Below, in pieces: positions 1 through 9,206 of a stretch of 64,000 nucleotides of DNA (position 1 is its first letter; every line of letters begins with the position of its first letter). Below the pieces are notes generated by a model. The model did not search any database, was not told the DNA's origin, and saw only the letters and a list, made by a program, of their open reading frames with translations. The position numbers were made by a program, and so were the translations under genes. The DNA is from Planctomyces sp. (GTDB taxonomy: Bacteria; Planctomycetota; Planctomycetia; Planctomycetales; Planctomycetaceae), in NCBI GenBank assembly GCA_019636235.1, contig JAHBXW010000014.1, positions 60,742 to 124,741 on the forward strand, in the 5' to 3' direction.

Positions 1-624
1 CTGCCGCACGAGCGCCCGCCGCGAGAACCCGGGGTTGAAACACATGGACCCCGCTTTGAGGTCCTTGCCGCGGAAGGCTTCGACGGGCGCCCCGCTGCGG
101 GCGAGTTCCTCGGGCGTGGGAGGGATCTCCGCGAAGGTCCGATGCCCCGTCATTCGCACAAACTCATCGAACTGCCGGTTGGTGACGGTCGTCTCCGCCA
201 TCCAGAACCCATCCAGTTCGACATCATGCGCGGGGAACTCATCGTGCTTGATGCGATGGGGATTCGCCTCGTCCGGGGGGGCCGATCCCATTCGGAATGT
301 CCCTCCAGGAATCCAGACGAAGCCCGGGGGCGTGTGTGCGGGCGGGTCGACGATCAACGGCCGCTCGTCGGCGGTCGTCGCGGAAGCCGCGTCCGACGCC
401 AGAGCCGTCGGTTCCTCGACGGGCGGGTTCGAACGGTCGGACGTCGCGGCGGCGACGGCGTCATTCCGATCGGAGTCCGTTGCGCTGGCGGTCTCGTCGG
501 GCGTGTCGCCCGTGGACTGAGGCCGCGCCGTGCGGGTCGACCGTCCGATCGGCGCCAGGAGCGCCGCGGCGACCAGCGCCGCGCAACCAGTCAGCAGAGT
601 GATCCACAGCGCGGTGCGGGACAT
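1..624 (-). CDS. Formylglycine-generating-enzyme (SUMF1/FGE-sulfatase) domain protein, C-terminus cut by window edge
   Basis: 208 codons are open from ATG at 624 to the window edge, so the C-terminal part is missing. Residues 5-25 form a hydrophobic N-terminal anchor or signal, followed by a low-complexity acidic linker to about residue 95. The FGE-sulfatase fold then begins with FVWIPGGTFRMGS, and HDVELDGFWMAETTVTNRQF follows. The family covers true formylglycine-generating enzymes, which oxidise the sulfatase active-site Cys, and many other C-type-lectin-like proteins. The catalytic cysteines of a true FGE would lie beyond the edge, so activity cannot be judged. It starts 5 bases after the stop of the PSP1 gene upstream and is probably co-transcribed with it. 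A secreted sulfatase lies at 39985. Confidence 0.85.
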   Translation of the reverse strand, partial: MSRTALWITLLTGCAALVAAALLAPIGRSTRTARPQSTGDTPDETASATDSDRNDAVAAATSDRSNPPVEEPTALASDAASATTADERPLIVDPPAHTPPGFVWIPGGTFRMGSAPPDEANPHRIKHDEFPAHDVELDGFWMAETTVTNRQFDEFVRMTGHRTFAEIPPTPEELARSGAPVEAFRGKDLKAGSMCFNPGFSRRALVRQ

Positions 625-628
625 GATG

Positions 629-1129
629 TCACTGCGAGCATCCGCAGGAGCCGGTTCCGCAGCCGCCGGCTTTCGGCAGCTCGACGAGACCGCTCGCCGA
701 GACGGGTTGGACTTCCACGATGCCCAGCCCGGCCGCCGCCGCCTGGATCGCCAGCTTCGTGCATTCCGGGCCGCGTTCGTTCAGGACATACAGAATCTGC
801 TTCGAGCGATCGAGCGTCCATTCCAGATCGACGAGCTGCAGATCGAGCCCCCACTCGCGGATGCGGGACTCCCAGGCGGGGAACTCATCGGCGGCGCGCG
901 TCGCCAGCCCGGTGGCCACGAACTGGTCTTCGGGCGTCGCGTCCCGCAGCACGACCATTTCGCTGTCCTCGTCCGGAGGGGGCGTCTTGAGCGTGTCCAG
1001 CACCTGCGCGAGTTCGGACCCCCGCTGTGTCCGCACGACGACCCGCTCTCCCCGCTCCCGGCGGCGATCCGCCCTGACCCGCGCCACCTCGGGCACGCGC
1101 CCATATCGAACGAGCAGCATGACTGACAT
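629..1129 (-). CDS. PSP1/RicT-family protein
   Basis: 166 aa starting at MSVMLLVRYG; the ATG at 1129 is preceded by a purine-rich GGGAATCC. The sequence fits the PSP1 C-terminal domain family (Bacillus RicT/YaaT): a KTPPPDEDSEMVVLRDAT segment, then VDLEWTLDRSKQILYVLNERGPE, where RicT proteins have 'EwtfDg.kl.fyf.a'. The tail is Cys/Gly-rich (CGTGSCGCSQ). In Bacillus, RicT joins an Fe-S protein complex affecting RNase Y and mRNA maturation; an rny gene lies far away at 58398-59939. A perfect TATAAT on this strand lies 53-58 bases upstream. An in-frame extension to 1333 is open but lacks family resemblance, so the shorter start was chosen. Confidence 0.85.
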   Translation of the reverse strand: MSVMLLVRYGRVPEVARVRADRRRERGERVVVRTQRGSELAQVLDTLKTPPPDEDSEMVVLRDATPEDQFVATGLATRAADEFPAWESRIREWGLDLQLVDLEWTLDRSKQILYVLNERGPECTKLAIQAAAAGLGIVEVQPVSASGLVELPKAGGCGTGSCGCSQ

Positions 1130-1181
1130 TGGATTCCCATCGCCTCGAACATGACCCGCGGCGCCGGAGGCCGGCCCGTTG

Positions 1182-1187
1182 ATTATA
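1182..1187 (-). promoter_or_regulatory. Candidate -10 box for the PSP1-FGE operon
   Basis: The minus strand reads TATAAT, a perfect match to the sigma-70 -10 box, giving a start point near 1175 and a leader of about 45 nt. No good -35 hexamer is visible at 17-nt spacing (CGGCTT). Confidence 0.4.
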
Positions 1188-1283
1188 CCGGCGGCCGCCG
1201 CGGAAAGCCGCTTGCTTCGGCTCCGGCGATCGCGGAGAGTGCGGCCAGTCGCAAGCATGCCTTTTCGTTGACTCTGACGCCCG

Positions 1284-2534
1284 ATGTCCCAGCCGCTGCA
1301 GCGTACCGATCTGGCGATCGTGGGGGGCGGCATCGTCGGACTGGCGACCGCCTGGCGGTTTCTGCAGCGGTTCCCCGGGCGAACGGCCGTCGTTCTGGAG
1401 AAGGAAGCCCGGGTCGGCGCGCATCAGTCGGGCCACAATTCGGGCGTCCTGCACACCGGCATCTATTACCGCCCCGGGTCGCTGCGCGCCGCGCTGTGCC
1501 GCGCCGGGAAAGAACAGCTCCAGCGGTTCTGCGACGAGGAGCACATTCCCTACAAGATCACCGGCAAGGTGATCGTCGCCGTCGATGAGTCCGAGATCGG
1601 GCGGCTGGAGGGGGTCTTCGAGCGGGGCCAGGCGAACGGCGTCGCCTGTTCGATGATCGGCCCGGAACAACTCCGCGAGCTGGAGCCCGCCGCCGCGGGG
1701 GTCCGCGCGATCCACGTGCCGGAGGCCGGCATCATCGACTATGTCGCCGTCTGCGAACGGCTGGCGCAGCGGATCCGGGACCTGGGTGGCGAAGTCCGGT
1801 TGCGCTGCCGGGTGACGCGCATCGAACACCGCACGGAGGCGATCGTCGTCCGCAGCGGCGATCAGGAGATCAAGGCGTCCCTGTTGACGACCTGCGGCGG
1901 GCTGCATGCCGACCGGCTGACGGCGCTCAGCGGCCAGAAGCCGGCGGCGCCCATCATTCCGTTTCGCGGGGAGTTCTATCTGCTCAGGCCCGAGGCTGAA
2001 CATCTCTGCCGGGGCCTGATCTACCCGACGCCGGATCCGCGGTTTCCGTTCTTGGGCGTGCACTTCACGCGAGTCATCCAGGGGGGCGTGGAATGCGGGC
2101 CGAACGCGGTGCTGGCCTTCGCCCGCGAGGGGTATCGCAAAACGGACATCAACCTGCGGGACCTGGCGGAGAGCCTGACTGATCCCGGCTTCCTGCGGCT
2201 GGCCATGAAATACTGGCGGACCGGCGCGGGGGAAATGTGGCGCAGCTTCAGCAAGCGGGCTTTCGTGCGATCGCTGCAGAGGCTCGTGCCGGACATCACG
2301 GCGGCGGATCTGAGTCCCGCGCCGTCCGGCGTCCGGGCGCAGGCGCTGAGCCGCGACGGCGCGCTGATCGATGATTTCGTCTTCCAGGAATCGGAGCGGG
2401 TGATCAACGTCGGCAACGCTCCCTCGCCGGCGGCGACCTCGTCGCTGCAGATCGGAAACGCGATCGTCGATAAGATTGCGGTTCGCATGAACATTCAGGG
2501 CGTCGCCGCCGGAGCCGTTCCCAGCTCCGGCTGA
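1284..2534 (+). CDS. lhgO: L-2-hydroxyglutarate oxidase (FAD-dependent)
   Basis: 416 aa, the normal length for LhgO. The N-terminal Rossmann FAD motif is DLAIVGGGIVGLATAW (residues 9-24), followed by VVLEKE and the family-typical HQSGHNSGVLHTGIYYRPGS. The C-terminal DAO-fold part has GVRAQAL and NAPSPAATSSLQIG. The enzyme oxidises L-2-hydroxyglutarate to 2-oxoglutarate and passes electrons to the membrane quinone pool, acting in metabolite repair or lysine/glutarate breakdown. It starts about 150 bp from the divergent PSP1 gene. The next gene on the same strand starts 37 bp after its stop, but no functional link is obvious. Confidence 0.92.
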   Translation: MSQPLQRTDLAIVGGGIVGLATAWRFLQRFPGRTAVVLEKEARVGAHQSGHNSGVLHTGIYYRPGSLRAALCRAGKEQLQRFCDEEHIPYKITGKVIVAVDESEIGRLEGVFERGQANGVACSMIGPEQLRELEPAAAGVRAIHVPEAGIIDYVAVCERLAQRIRDLGGEVRLRCRVTRIEHRTEAIVVRSGDQEIKASLLTTCGGLHADRLTALSGQKPAAPIIPFRGEFYLLRPEAEHLCRGLIYPTPDPRFPFLGVHFTRVIQGGVECGPNAVLAFAREGYRKTDINLRDLAESLTDPGFLRLAMKYWRTGAGEMWRSFSKRAFVRSLQRLVPDITAADLSPAPSGVRAQALSRDGALIDDFVFQESERVINVGNAPSPAATSSLQIGNAIVDKIAVRMNIQGVAAGAVPSSG

Positions 2535-2571
2535 GGGCGTCCAACGCACCCCGTGAGGAGCGCAGGCGGAC

Positions 2572-5442
2572 GTGGCGACGTACGACGAAGTGGTGGTGCT
2601 GATTCCGGCGCACAGCCTCGAGGACTTTCCGACGGAGCTGTCCGAGTCGCCGGCCGAGTCGCTGCTGAACGCGTTCGCAGCGCCCTGGCATCCGCTGGTG
2701 CTGGCGCATACCGGTCGGATGCCGCGCTGGCGGCGCGCGGATGAATACCTGGCGCCCGATCGTCCCCGCATGGTGATCGTCCCCAAGCCGTCCGAGGACT
2801 GGCTGGGACACGGCGTCGCGGATTCGGACCGGTCGGCCGATCAGGTGCTGCTGAAAGGGCTGGTCGGCCGCGAGGAGCTGCTTCAGGGGCTGTTGGCTCC
2901 TCTGGGTCCGGTCCCGCCGACGCTGCTTGAACAGCCGGACCTGGTGGAGGACTTTCACGCGCTGGGGACGTCGTGGCTGCTGACTGAGCTGTTGACCCGC
3001 GCGATGCGGAACATCAGTTCGGTGGACCACACGCGGCTGGAGGGGGAGGCGGTTCGCGCGGCCCGGGCGGCCATCGCGGGGGATCGGCCGGCCGCCGAGT
3101 CGTACCTGCGTCGCGCGTTTGAGACGCTGCTGGAGTGCCGCGAGCGGTTCTACCCGGTCGATTGCTGGCTCATCGACCTGTGCCTGATCGGCCCGCGTCA
3201 GGCGGACGACGCCCTCGACCGGCTGATCGCCGAGCGGACGCCGTACAACGCTCTGGTGGCGGCGGAAGACCTCGACCGCATTGCGGCCGAGCGCCCGCAG
3301 ACGGTGCAGTCCCTGGCGGCCGCCATTCAGGAGCGGCGGGCGGCCGTGCTGGGCGGCGAATGGCGCGAATCGGCGACAGCGATCCGGTCGCTGACGCACG
3401 CTGTGTGGAATCTGACGCGCGGTCGCGACGACTATCAGCGGCTTCTGGGCACGACGCCACGCGTCTGGGGCCGGCGACGCTTCGGACTGCATCCGATGCT
3501 GCCGCAACTGGTCCACCGGGCCGGCTTCACCGCCGCACTGCACCTCGTCGTGGACGACGGCCAGTACCCGGATGAGGAGCACATGAAGTTCCGCTGGCAG
3601 GGCTGCGACGGCTCGGTCGTCAACGCGCTGAGCCGGATTCCGCTGGCCGGGGACAGCGCGTCCAGCTTCCTGCGGTTCGCGCAGCGGATGGCGGAGTCGA
3701 TGGATCACGACCATTCCGCGGGGCTGGTATTCGCGCGCTGGCCCGACCTGCGGACGCCGTTTCTGAACGACCTGCGGCGCGCGTTCCGATACGCGCCCGT
3801 CCTGGGGCGGTTCACAACGCTGGATGCCTTCTTCGAGGGGACCGACCTGCCCGGCCGGCTCGTCGAGTTCAAGGCCAGCGACTATTTCTCGCCGACGCTC
3901 GTGCAGTCCGCGGCGCGGCAGCGGCCCGACGCCATCAGCCGGATCGCCCGCGACTGGCGAAACCGCCAGCGGTTCGAGGCCGTCAAGTGGTGCGCCGACC
4001 TCGCCGGCCTGTTGACGCAGGGCCGGCCCGATGCGGCAAAAACGTCCGCGGTCGCGGAACGCCTTGAACTTGGCGAACCGGACGACGAGGCGGACGCATC
4101 GCGAACGATTGGAGACGAGGTCGCGGCGCTCGCGGACAGCGTGCTGCCCGCGTTTCGGGACGCCGTCGCGCCCGGGGGCGCGGGAACGGCCGGTTGGCTG
4201 GTCGTAAACCCTCTGTCCTGCGCGAGGCGAGCCGTGGCGTCCTTTCCAGCCGAAATTGGCGTTCCGGAGGCCGGAGGCGCGGTGACGCATGTGCAGCCCG
4301 GCGAAACGGTGTCGACGGCGATCGTTGATCTGCCTCCGTGCGGATTCGTCTGGGCGCCGGCGTCTGCCCCCGACGAGCATGCCGCCCGTCCGGTGAAGAA
4401 GACGCCCCCCACCGCTGAACCGGGCGTCCTGCGGAATGAGTTCTTCGAAGTTCTGCTCAGCGAGTCGACGGGCGGCATCGCCCAGGTCCGGACGGTCCGA
4501 CGCAGTCCCAATCGAATCAGCCAGCAGCTCGCCTACCGGTTCCCGCGCGAGCGAACGATCCCGGCCGGCGACGAGGACGGGGGGGCAACGACGCGGTCAT
4601 ACTATTCCGAGATGCGGGCGACCGGGTCGAACATCCTCTGCGACGGACCCGCGGTTGGCGAGATCGAGACATTCGGCGTGATCGTCGATCAGGCGACTGA
4701 CCGCGAACTCGCCGATTTTCGGCAGGTGATGCGGGTCCGCCGCGGACGTCCGTTCATTGAACTGGACATCGAACTCTCCACCGACAAGCCGCCGGAAGGG
4801 GACCCCTGGACCAACTATTTCGGAATTCGCTGGGCCTGGCGGCACGAGACGGCGGCCGTCTCCCGCAGCCTGTTGCAGACGACGCAGCCGGTCGGCGACG
4901 AGCAGCGGTTCGAGGCTCCGCACTTCATCGAGATCGCAGACGACCCGCACCGGACGACGATCCTCACGCATGGGCTCGCGTTTCATCGCCGCACGGGTCC
5001 GCGGATGCTGGACACGCTGCTGGTCGTCGCTGGGGAAACCGAACGGCGATTCCGCGTCGATGTGGCGATTGATGCGCTGTATCCGCTGCAGGCGGCGATG
5101 GACGTGATGTCGCCGCCGCTGGTGCTGCCGTCGGCCGCCGCTCCCGGGGCTTCGTCCGCGTGGCTGCTGCACCTGGCGTCTCGCAACGTGACGCTGCTGG
5201 ATCTGCTGCCGCTGGAAGCCGCGGACGACGAGGCGCGGCCGGGACTGGGCTTTATCGCCCGGCTGCTGGAGACCGAGGGTCGGCACCGCACCTTTGCGCT
5301 GCAGTGCTTCCGCACGCCGGTCGCCGCGCGGCAGCGTGACTTGAACGGCAAGACGGTGCAGGAGTACCGGATCACCGGAGACGCTGTGCAGGTGGAGATC
5401 GCCCCGTATGAGGTCTGCGACGTCGAGTTGAAATTCGCCTGA
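2572..5442 (+). CDS. Large GH38-like (alpha-mannosidase-fold) protein, zinc motif not recognised
   Basis: 956 aa with a GTG start at 2572, preceded by GTGAGGAG; no closer ATG fits. The N-terminal half resembles a (beta/alpha)-barrel of the GH38/GH57 type (VVVLIPAHSLEDFP at residues 7-20; VDCWLIDLCLIGP; VDDGQYPDEEHMKFRW). From about residue 620, NEFFEVLLSESTGGI starts a GH38-like beta-sandwich that ends in a short beta tail (VEIAPYEVCDVELKF). The usual GH38 zinc motif HxHWD is not present: the matching N-terminal stretch is AHSLEDFP. No signal peptide is seen. I recall large planctomycete proteins of this kind annotated as hypothetical. The substrate is unknown and it may not be an active glycosidase. 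Confidence 0.8.
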   Translation: MATYDEVVVLIPAHSLEDFPTELSESPAESLLNAFAAPWHPLVLAHTGRMPRWRRADEYLAPDRPRMVIVPKPSEDWLGHGVADSDRSADQVLLKGLVGREELLQGLLAPLGPVPPTLLEQPDLVEDFHALGTSWLLTELLTRAMRNISSVDHTRLEGEAVRAARAAIAGDRPAAESYLRRAFETLLECRERFYPVDCWLIDLCLIGPRQADDALDRLIAERTPYNALVAAEDLDRIAAERPQTVQSLAAAIQERRAAVLGGEWRESATAIRSLTHAVWNLTRGRDDYQRLLGTTPRVWGRRRFGLHPMLPQLVHRAGFTAALHLVVDDGQYPDEEHMKFRWQGCDGSVVNALSRIPLAGDSASSFLRFAQRMAESMDHDHSAGLVFARWPDLRTPFLNDLRRAFRYAPVLGRFTTLDAFFEGTDLPGRLVEFKASDYFSPTLVQSAARQRPDAISRIARDWRNRQRFEAVKWCADLAGLLTQGRPDAAKTSAVAERLELGEPDDEADASRTIGDEVAALADSVLPAFRDAVAPGGAGTAGWLVVNPLSCARRAVASFPAEIGVPEAGGAVTHVQPGETVSTAIVDLPPCGFVWAPASAPDEHAARPVKKTPPTAEPGVLRNEFFEVLLSESTGGIAQVRTVRRSPNRISQQLAYRFPRERTIPAGDEDGGATTRSYYSEMRATGSNILCDGPAVGEIETFGVIVDQATDRELADFRQVMRVRRGRPFIELDIELSTDKPPEGDPWTNYFGIRWAWRHETAAVSRSLLQTTQPVGDEQRFEAPHFIEIADDPHRTTILTHGLAFHRRTGPRMLDTLLVVAGETERRFRVDVAIDALYPLQAAMDVMSPPLVLPSAAAPGASSAWLLHLASRNVTLLDLLPLEAADDEARPGLGFIARLLETEGRHRTFALQCFRTPVAARQRDLNGKTVQEYRITGDAVQVEIAPYEVCDVELKFA

Positions 5443-5445
5443 CGG

Positions 5446-5465
5446 ACAGCGCGACGCTGCGCTGT
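5446..5465. terminator. Hairpin between convergent genes (bidirectional terminator candidate)
   Basis: A perfect 7-bp stem ACAGCGC/GCGCTGT with a 6-nt loop lies in the 37-bp gap between the convergent GH38-like and DUF3179 genes. There is no long T tract, as is common in GC-rich genomes. Confidence 0.45.
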
Positions 5466-5479
5466 GCGCTCGTCGGCCT

Positions 5480-6139
5480 TCAGCCCGCCGGGGTCTCGGC
5501 GGACGATTCCGCGTCGTCGCCGGGTGCGGCGGGTTCTTGGACAGCGGCCGGCGCCGCCCGCTTCGGCTTCTTGCCCACGAACACGCGCGTCTCGGGGTGC
5601 TTCGCCTTCCACTCGCTCCACGCCATTCGCTCATACGGGTGGTCGTCGAGCGGAATGTCCTCCGAAGTCTGCTGGTACATCCGGCCGTCCAGCCGCACGG
5701 ACATCTCGCCGTTCAACCAGCCTCCCAGCCCGAGGTCGATCAGCTCGCTCCCGGAAGCACGGGTCAGCACCCGCGCCCGGTCGGTGTAGTCGCAATAGGT
5801 CATCGAAATCGGCACGCCCTCGACGACGTCGTTGACGACGTGACAGTCGGTGTCGGACATCTCCTGAATCACGTAGGCGCGGGCCTCGTTCCCGACGACC
5901 ACGCCGACCACGGGGGCCTCGTCGGCCAACTCCACCTCCTCAGCCAGCGGCATCGGCGGCTGGTTAATCCCATCCATGAAGAACGGCGTGCTGCCGCCCC
6001 CCGGACCTGGCGGCGGCGGCAGCGGCATCTGCGCCGTCGAGTCCGGCGCACAGCCGACGGACCACGTGAGCATCAGAACAACGGCAGGAATGTGGACTGA
6101 AGCAGGATGGAGAACACGACCGGATCGAATCGAGCGCAT
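5480..6139 (-). CDS. DUF3179-like exported protein
   Basis: 219 aa. The N-terminus has basic residues and a hydrophobic stretch ending ..WSVGC, probably a lipoprotein or secretion signal, although the lipobox is imperfect (Ser at -3). The core matches DUF3179: GVVVGNEARAYVIQEM, DCHVVNDVVEGVPISMTYCDYTDRARVL. The last 60 residues include a Pro/Ala/Glu-rich tail. The biochemical function of DUF3179 is unknown. It follows the ASPIC/UnbV gene by 23 bp on the same strand, so the two are probably co-transcribed. The protein is shorter than most DUF3179 members, which often exceed 300 aa, so the domain may be partial. Confidence 0.8.
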   Translation of the reverse strand: MRSIRSGRVLHPASVHIPAVVLMLTWSVGCAPDSTAQMPLPPPPGPGGGSTPFFMDGINQPPMPLAEEVELADEAPVVGVVVGNEARAYVIQEMSDTDCHVVNDVVEGVPISMTYCDYTDRARVLTRASGSELIDLGLGGWLNGEMSVRLDGRMYQQTSEDIPLDDHPYERMAWSEWKAKHPETRVFVGKKPKRAAPAAVQEPAAPGDDAESSAETPAG

Positions 6140-6162
6140 GCGTCACACCGGGAAAGGCGCGA

Positions 6163-7902
6163 TCAGAAACTGACTCCTTCGACTTTACGCAGGCAACTTG
6201 CCGGTGTCACGTCTGTCACGCGCTCCACCAGCCCCGAAGGCCATCGAATCTCGACCCAGCCTACGGTCTCCGCATCCCCCAGCCCGAAGTGCAGCGTCCG
6301 CGCCACGGACGACGCGTAACTGCCTCCCCCCTTCACGAACCGCACCTGTTCCCCGCTGGACGTCTTCAGCGTCACCCGCGCGCCGATCGGATCTCGCGAA
6401 CTGCGTACGCCGTACAGCTCGACATTCAACCAGCGCCCTTTAGGGTTCGAGGCGTTCCGCAGGATGGCGACGGGCTCGTTCATGTGCGACACCGCCAGGT
6501 CGAGCGCCCCGTCCCCATCGAAATCCCCCGTGGCGGCGCCGCGCCCCATGTGGGTCAGTTCCAGGTACTCGCCCGCCGTCCGCCCGATCTCCGGGAACCG
6601 GCGGCCCTCGACATTCTCGAACAGCAGCGGCCGCTGCCGGAGCGGCGCGCCCGTCGGGTATTTCAGCACGTGCCCGTTCGAGACGAAGATGTCCTCATCG
6701 CCGTCCAGGTCGACGTCGAAGCAGGCGGTGCCCCAGCCGACGAACAGGCCGCCCGTTGCCGTCACGCCGGTGGGCTGGCTGACGTGTCGGAAGAACAGGT
6801 CGCCGTCGTTGCGGTACAGCGCGGCGCTTTCATTCTCGTAGTTGACGACCCACAGATCGGGCAGCCGGTCGCCGTTGAAGTCGAACACATCGACGCCCAT
6901 GCTGCCATCGGGATTCCCGCGATCGTTCATGCTCGTGCCGCTGATCAGCGACACATCGATGAACCGGCTGGCCCCCTGGTTCGCGTACAGGTGATTGGGG
7001 ACGGTGTCGTTCGCGACGTAGATGTCCGGCCGGCCGTCGTCGTTGAAGTCGGCCACGATGACGCCCAGGCCCTTGCCGTCCTGGCGCATCCCGGAATCCG
7101 TAGTTCCATCGCGAAAGGTTCCATCGCCGTTGCTGAGATACAGCGTGTCCGGGAGGTCCTGAAACGACCGCGGCGGGCAGACGTCGCGATAGCCCTGGAA
7201 TCCCGCACAGACGGGATGATTGTCCCAGCTCCAATCGACGTAATGGGCGACGTAAAGATCCAGACTCCCGTCGCCGTCAAAGTCGCCCCACGCGGAGCTG
7301 CTGCTCCACAGCGCGTCCGTGAGTCCGGCTTCGGCGGCGCGTTCGTGGAACGTCCCGTCCCCCTGATTCTCGAACAACTGCAGCCCGGCGTAGCCGGTAA
7401 TCAGGAGATCCGGGAATCCGTCGCCGTTGTAGTCTCCGCGATTCACCCCATGGGAATACGGCCCTGGGGCGTTCACGTGCGCCACTTCCGACGCGTCCCG
7501 GAATGCCCAGTCCCCGAGGTTGCGGTACAGCCCCAGCGGCAGCCCGAGGATCGATTGGCCGTCGTAGCCGCCGCCGCCCGCGAAGCAGAGATCTTCCAGG
7601 CCATCGCCGTCGAAGTCGATTGCCGCGACGCCGCCGCCCAGGGTTTCGATCATCGCGCAATGTCCAGCCTCATCGCCGTTGCGGCAGGTGAAGTCGATGC
7701 CCGTGCGCTCGGTCAGATCGTCGAATTTCGCCGCTGACGGCGGGGGAGTGGCCGTTTGTTCCGTTGTCGCAGACGTCTCCGGGACGGTTTCGGCCGCCGG
7801 CGCGGGCGTGGTCGTCTGGGGGCGGCAGCCGGGCATGACGAGCACGATGCCCAGAACACAAAGGCGGCCGAAACGCGGACGGATCGCGGACAGGCGGACC
7901 AT
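6163..7902 (-). CDS. FG-GAP/VCBS repeat lipoprotein with ASPIC/UnbV domain (CRTAC1-like)
   Basis: 579 aa. A lipoprotein signal peptide ends VLVMPGC (Cys about residue 26), followed by a Thr/Pro/Ala-rich linker. Repeated calcium-binding-like DFDGDGxxDL, DYNGDGFPDL, DFNDDGRPDIY and DLDGDEDIF motifs mark a seven-bladed integrin-alpha/FG-GAP propeller over residues 60-470. The C-terminus has the ASPIC/UnbV pattern (GRWLNVEL, DPIGARVTLKT, VKGGGSYASS, LHFGLGD, VEIRWPSG). It is likely anchored to a membrane and faces the periplasm or outside. The TPR protein at 9833 across the divergent promoter region may be a partner, since TPR and ASPIC/UnbV proteins often sit together in planctomycetes. Confidence 0.9.
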   Translation of the reverse strand: MVRLSAIRPRFGRLCVLGIVLVMPGCRPQTTTPAPAAETVPETSATTEQTATPPPSAAKFDDLTERTGIDFTCRNGDEAGHCAMIETLGGGVAAIDFDGDGLEDLCFAGGGGYDGQSILGLPLGLYRNLGDWAFRDASEVAHVNAPGPYSHGVNRGDYNGDGFPDLLITGYAGLQLFENQGDGTFHERAAEAGLTDALWSSSSAWGDFDGDGSLDLYVAHYVDWSWDNHPVCAGFQGYRDVCPPRSFQDLPDTLYLSNGDGTFRDGTTDSGMRQDGKGLGVIVADFNDDGRPDIYVANDTVPNHLYANQGASRFIDVSLISGTSMNDRGNPDGSMGVDVFDFNGDRLPDLWVVNYENESAALYRNDGDLFFRHVSQPTGVTATGGLFVGWGTACFDVDLDGDEDIFVSNGHVLKYPTGAPLRQRPLLFENVEGRRFPEIGRTAGEYLELTHMGRGAATGDFDGDGALDLAVSHMNEPVAILRNASNPKGRWLNVELYGVRSSRDPIGARVTLKTSSGEQVRFVKGGGSYASSVARTLHFGLGDAETVGWVEIRWPSGLVERVTDVTPASCLRKVEGVSF

Positions 7903-8008
7903 TTTTCATTCGCCAGCGGAAAGGGGGATGCCGATCAGGAACTGCTCACTTTAATTCCAACAGCTCCGGACATTTGTTCGCGATTCTTCTCAAAATGTGA
8001 ACCGACGA

Positions 8009-8037
8009 TTGACATTTTCCCGAGCGAGGATGAGGAT
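8009..8037 (+). promoter_or_regulatory. Candidate promoter for the DUF1559 gene
   Basis: A perfect -35 box TTGACA (8009-8014) is followed after 17 nt by GAGGAT (8032-8037), a weak -10 with three of six matches. It lies in the AT-richer gap (7903-8155) between the divergent ASPIC/UnbV and DUF1559 genes. Confidence 0.35.
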
Positions 8038-8155
8038 CAAAGTATTCCGATGCGTGACGTTCGTCACTTCACTTCGAGTCAATGAGCCTCTGTTTCCCAG
8101 CGTCCCAGCCGCATTCGCGGAATTTTGTTTTCACTTTGGCGGAGGAGTTCGTTCG

Positions 8156-9151
8156 ATGGTCCTGTCCCAGAGGCGCGTTCGAACAGCGTTCACGCTGATC
8201 GAGCTCTTGGTCGTGATCGCGATTATCGCGATCCTGATCGCGCTGTTGCTGCCGGCCGTGCAGCAGGCGCGCGAGGCGGCTCGCCGCACCCAGTGCAAGA
8301 ACAACCTGCACAATCTCGGTCTGGCGATCCACAACTACCACGACAACTACAACCAGTTCCCGATCAACGTCTGGCAGCCGGACGTGAATCCGCCGGCCCT
8401 CCCGTCATGGAGCGATTCGTCCCGCGGGACGTACTTCGTTCGGCTGTTGCCGTACCTGGAACAGGCGCCGCTGTTCAACCGGATGAACTTCGAGAATGTC
8501 GGCCCGGCCTGGAACCTGCCGAACTTCGAGGCGCAGGTGGATGACAAGGGCAAGCTGCTGCGGCACTACGTCATTCCAGTGCTGCTCTGTCCGTCCGATT
8601 CGTCGCCCAACCTGATCGGCCACAGCGCCAAGTCCAGCTATGCGATGAGCATGGGCAACCAGCAGATGGACTCGCTGAACGGCATGTGCCCGCAGTACTT
8701 CGGCAACAACTTCGGCACGGCTCCGGTCGGCCACGGCAACACGATGCTGAACGCTCAGGTGTCGGGCATCATCTCCCGGATGCCTTGGGCGGCCCGCATC
8801 GGCGACATCACCGACGGCACGTCCAACACGATCTGCGCCGGCGAGATCCGCCACCTGTGCGGCGACCACTCGATCAACGGGTGGCTGCACTTCAACGCCA
8901 TGTGGTTCGCCACGACCGCGCCGATCAACTTCCCGATCCGCTGCTGGGGCGATCCTGGCCACCCCGGGCCGGAAAACTGCAACCACTGGCAGAACTGGTC
9001 CACCAGCCAGGGCTTCAAGTCGCAGCACGTCGGCGGCGCTCACTTCCTGCTGTGCGACGGCTCGGTGAAGTTCATCACCGAGAACATCGACTACCTGACG
9101 TACCAGCGGCTGGGCGACCGCCGCGACGGCGTCCCGGTGCCGGAGTTCTAG
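8156..9151 (+). CDS. DUF1559 protein with type IV pilin-like prepilin N-terminus
   Basis: 331 aa. ATG at 8156 has a GGAGGAG ribosome site 8 nt upstream. The N-terminus is a type III signal/prepilin motif: [39 protein letters not shown], cut at AFTLIE-like sites by prepilin peptidase. The DUF1559 body follows ([50 protein letters not shown]) and ends with the H-X9-DG signature ([16 protein letters not shown]). These proteins are hugely expanded in planctomycetes. They are thought to form pseudopili or surface fibres, but the function is not proven. It heads a cluster with a lipoprotein (9313) and a TPR protein (9833). Confidence 0.95.
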   Translation: MVLSQRRVRTAFTLIELLVVIAIIAILIALLLPAVQQAREAARRTQCKNNLHNLGLAIHNYHDNYNQFPINVWQPDVNPPALPSWSDSSRGTYFVRLLPYLEQAPLFNRMNFENVGPAWNLPNFEAQVDDKGKLLRHYVIPVLLCPSDSSPNLIGHSAKSSYAMSMGNQQMDSLNGMCPQYFGNNFGTAPVGHGNTMLNAQVSGIISRMPWAARIGDITDGTSNTICAGEIRHLCGDHSINGWLHFNAMWFATTAPINFPIRCWGDPGHPGPENCNHWQNWSTSQGFKSQHVGGAHFLLCDGSVKFITENIDYLTYQRLGDRRDGVPVPEF

Positions 9152-9206
9152 GCTGTGAATGACGGGTCCGGATGGGGCTTTCCCGCCGGACGTTTTGATC
9201 ACCTCC

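Noticed and set aside
885..2786. A 633-codon open frame antisense to lhgO
   Set aside because: No domain, low-complexity composition, overlaps the well-supported lhgO.
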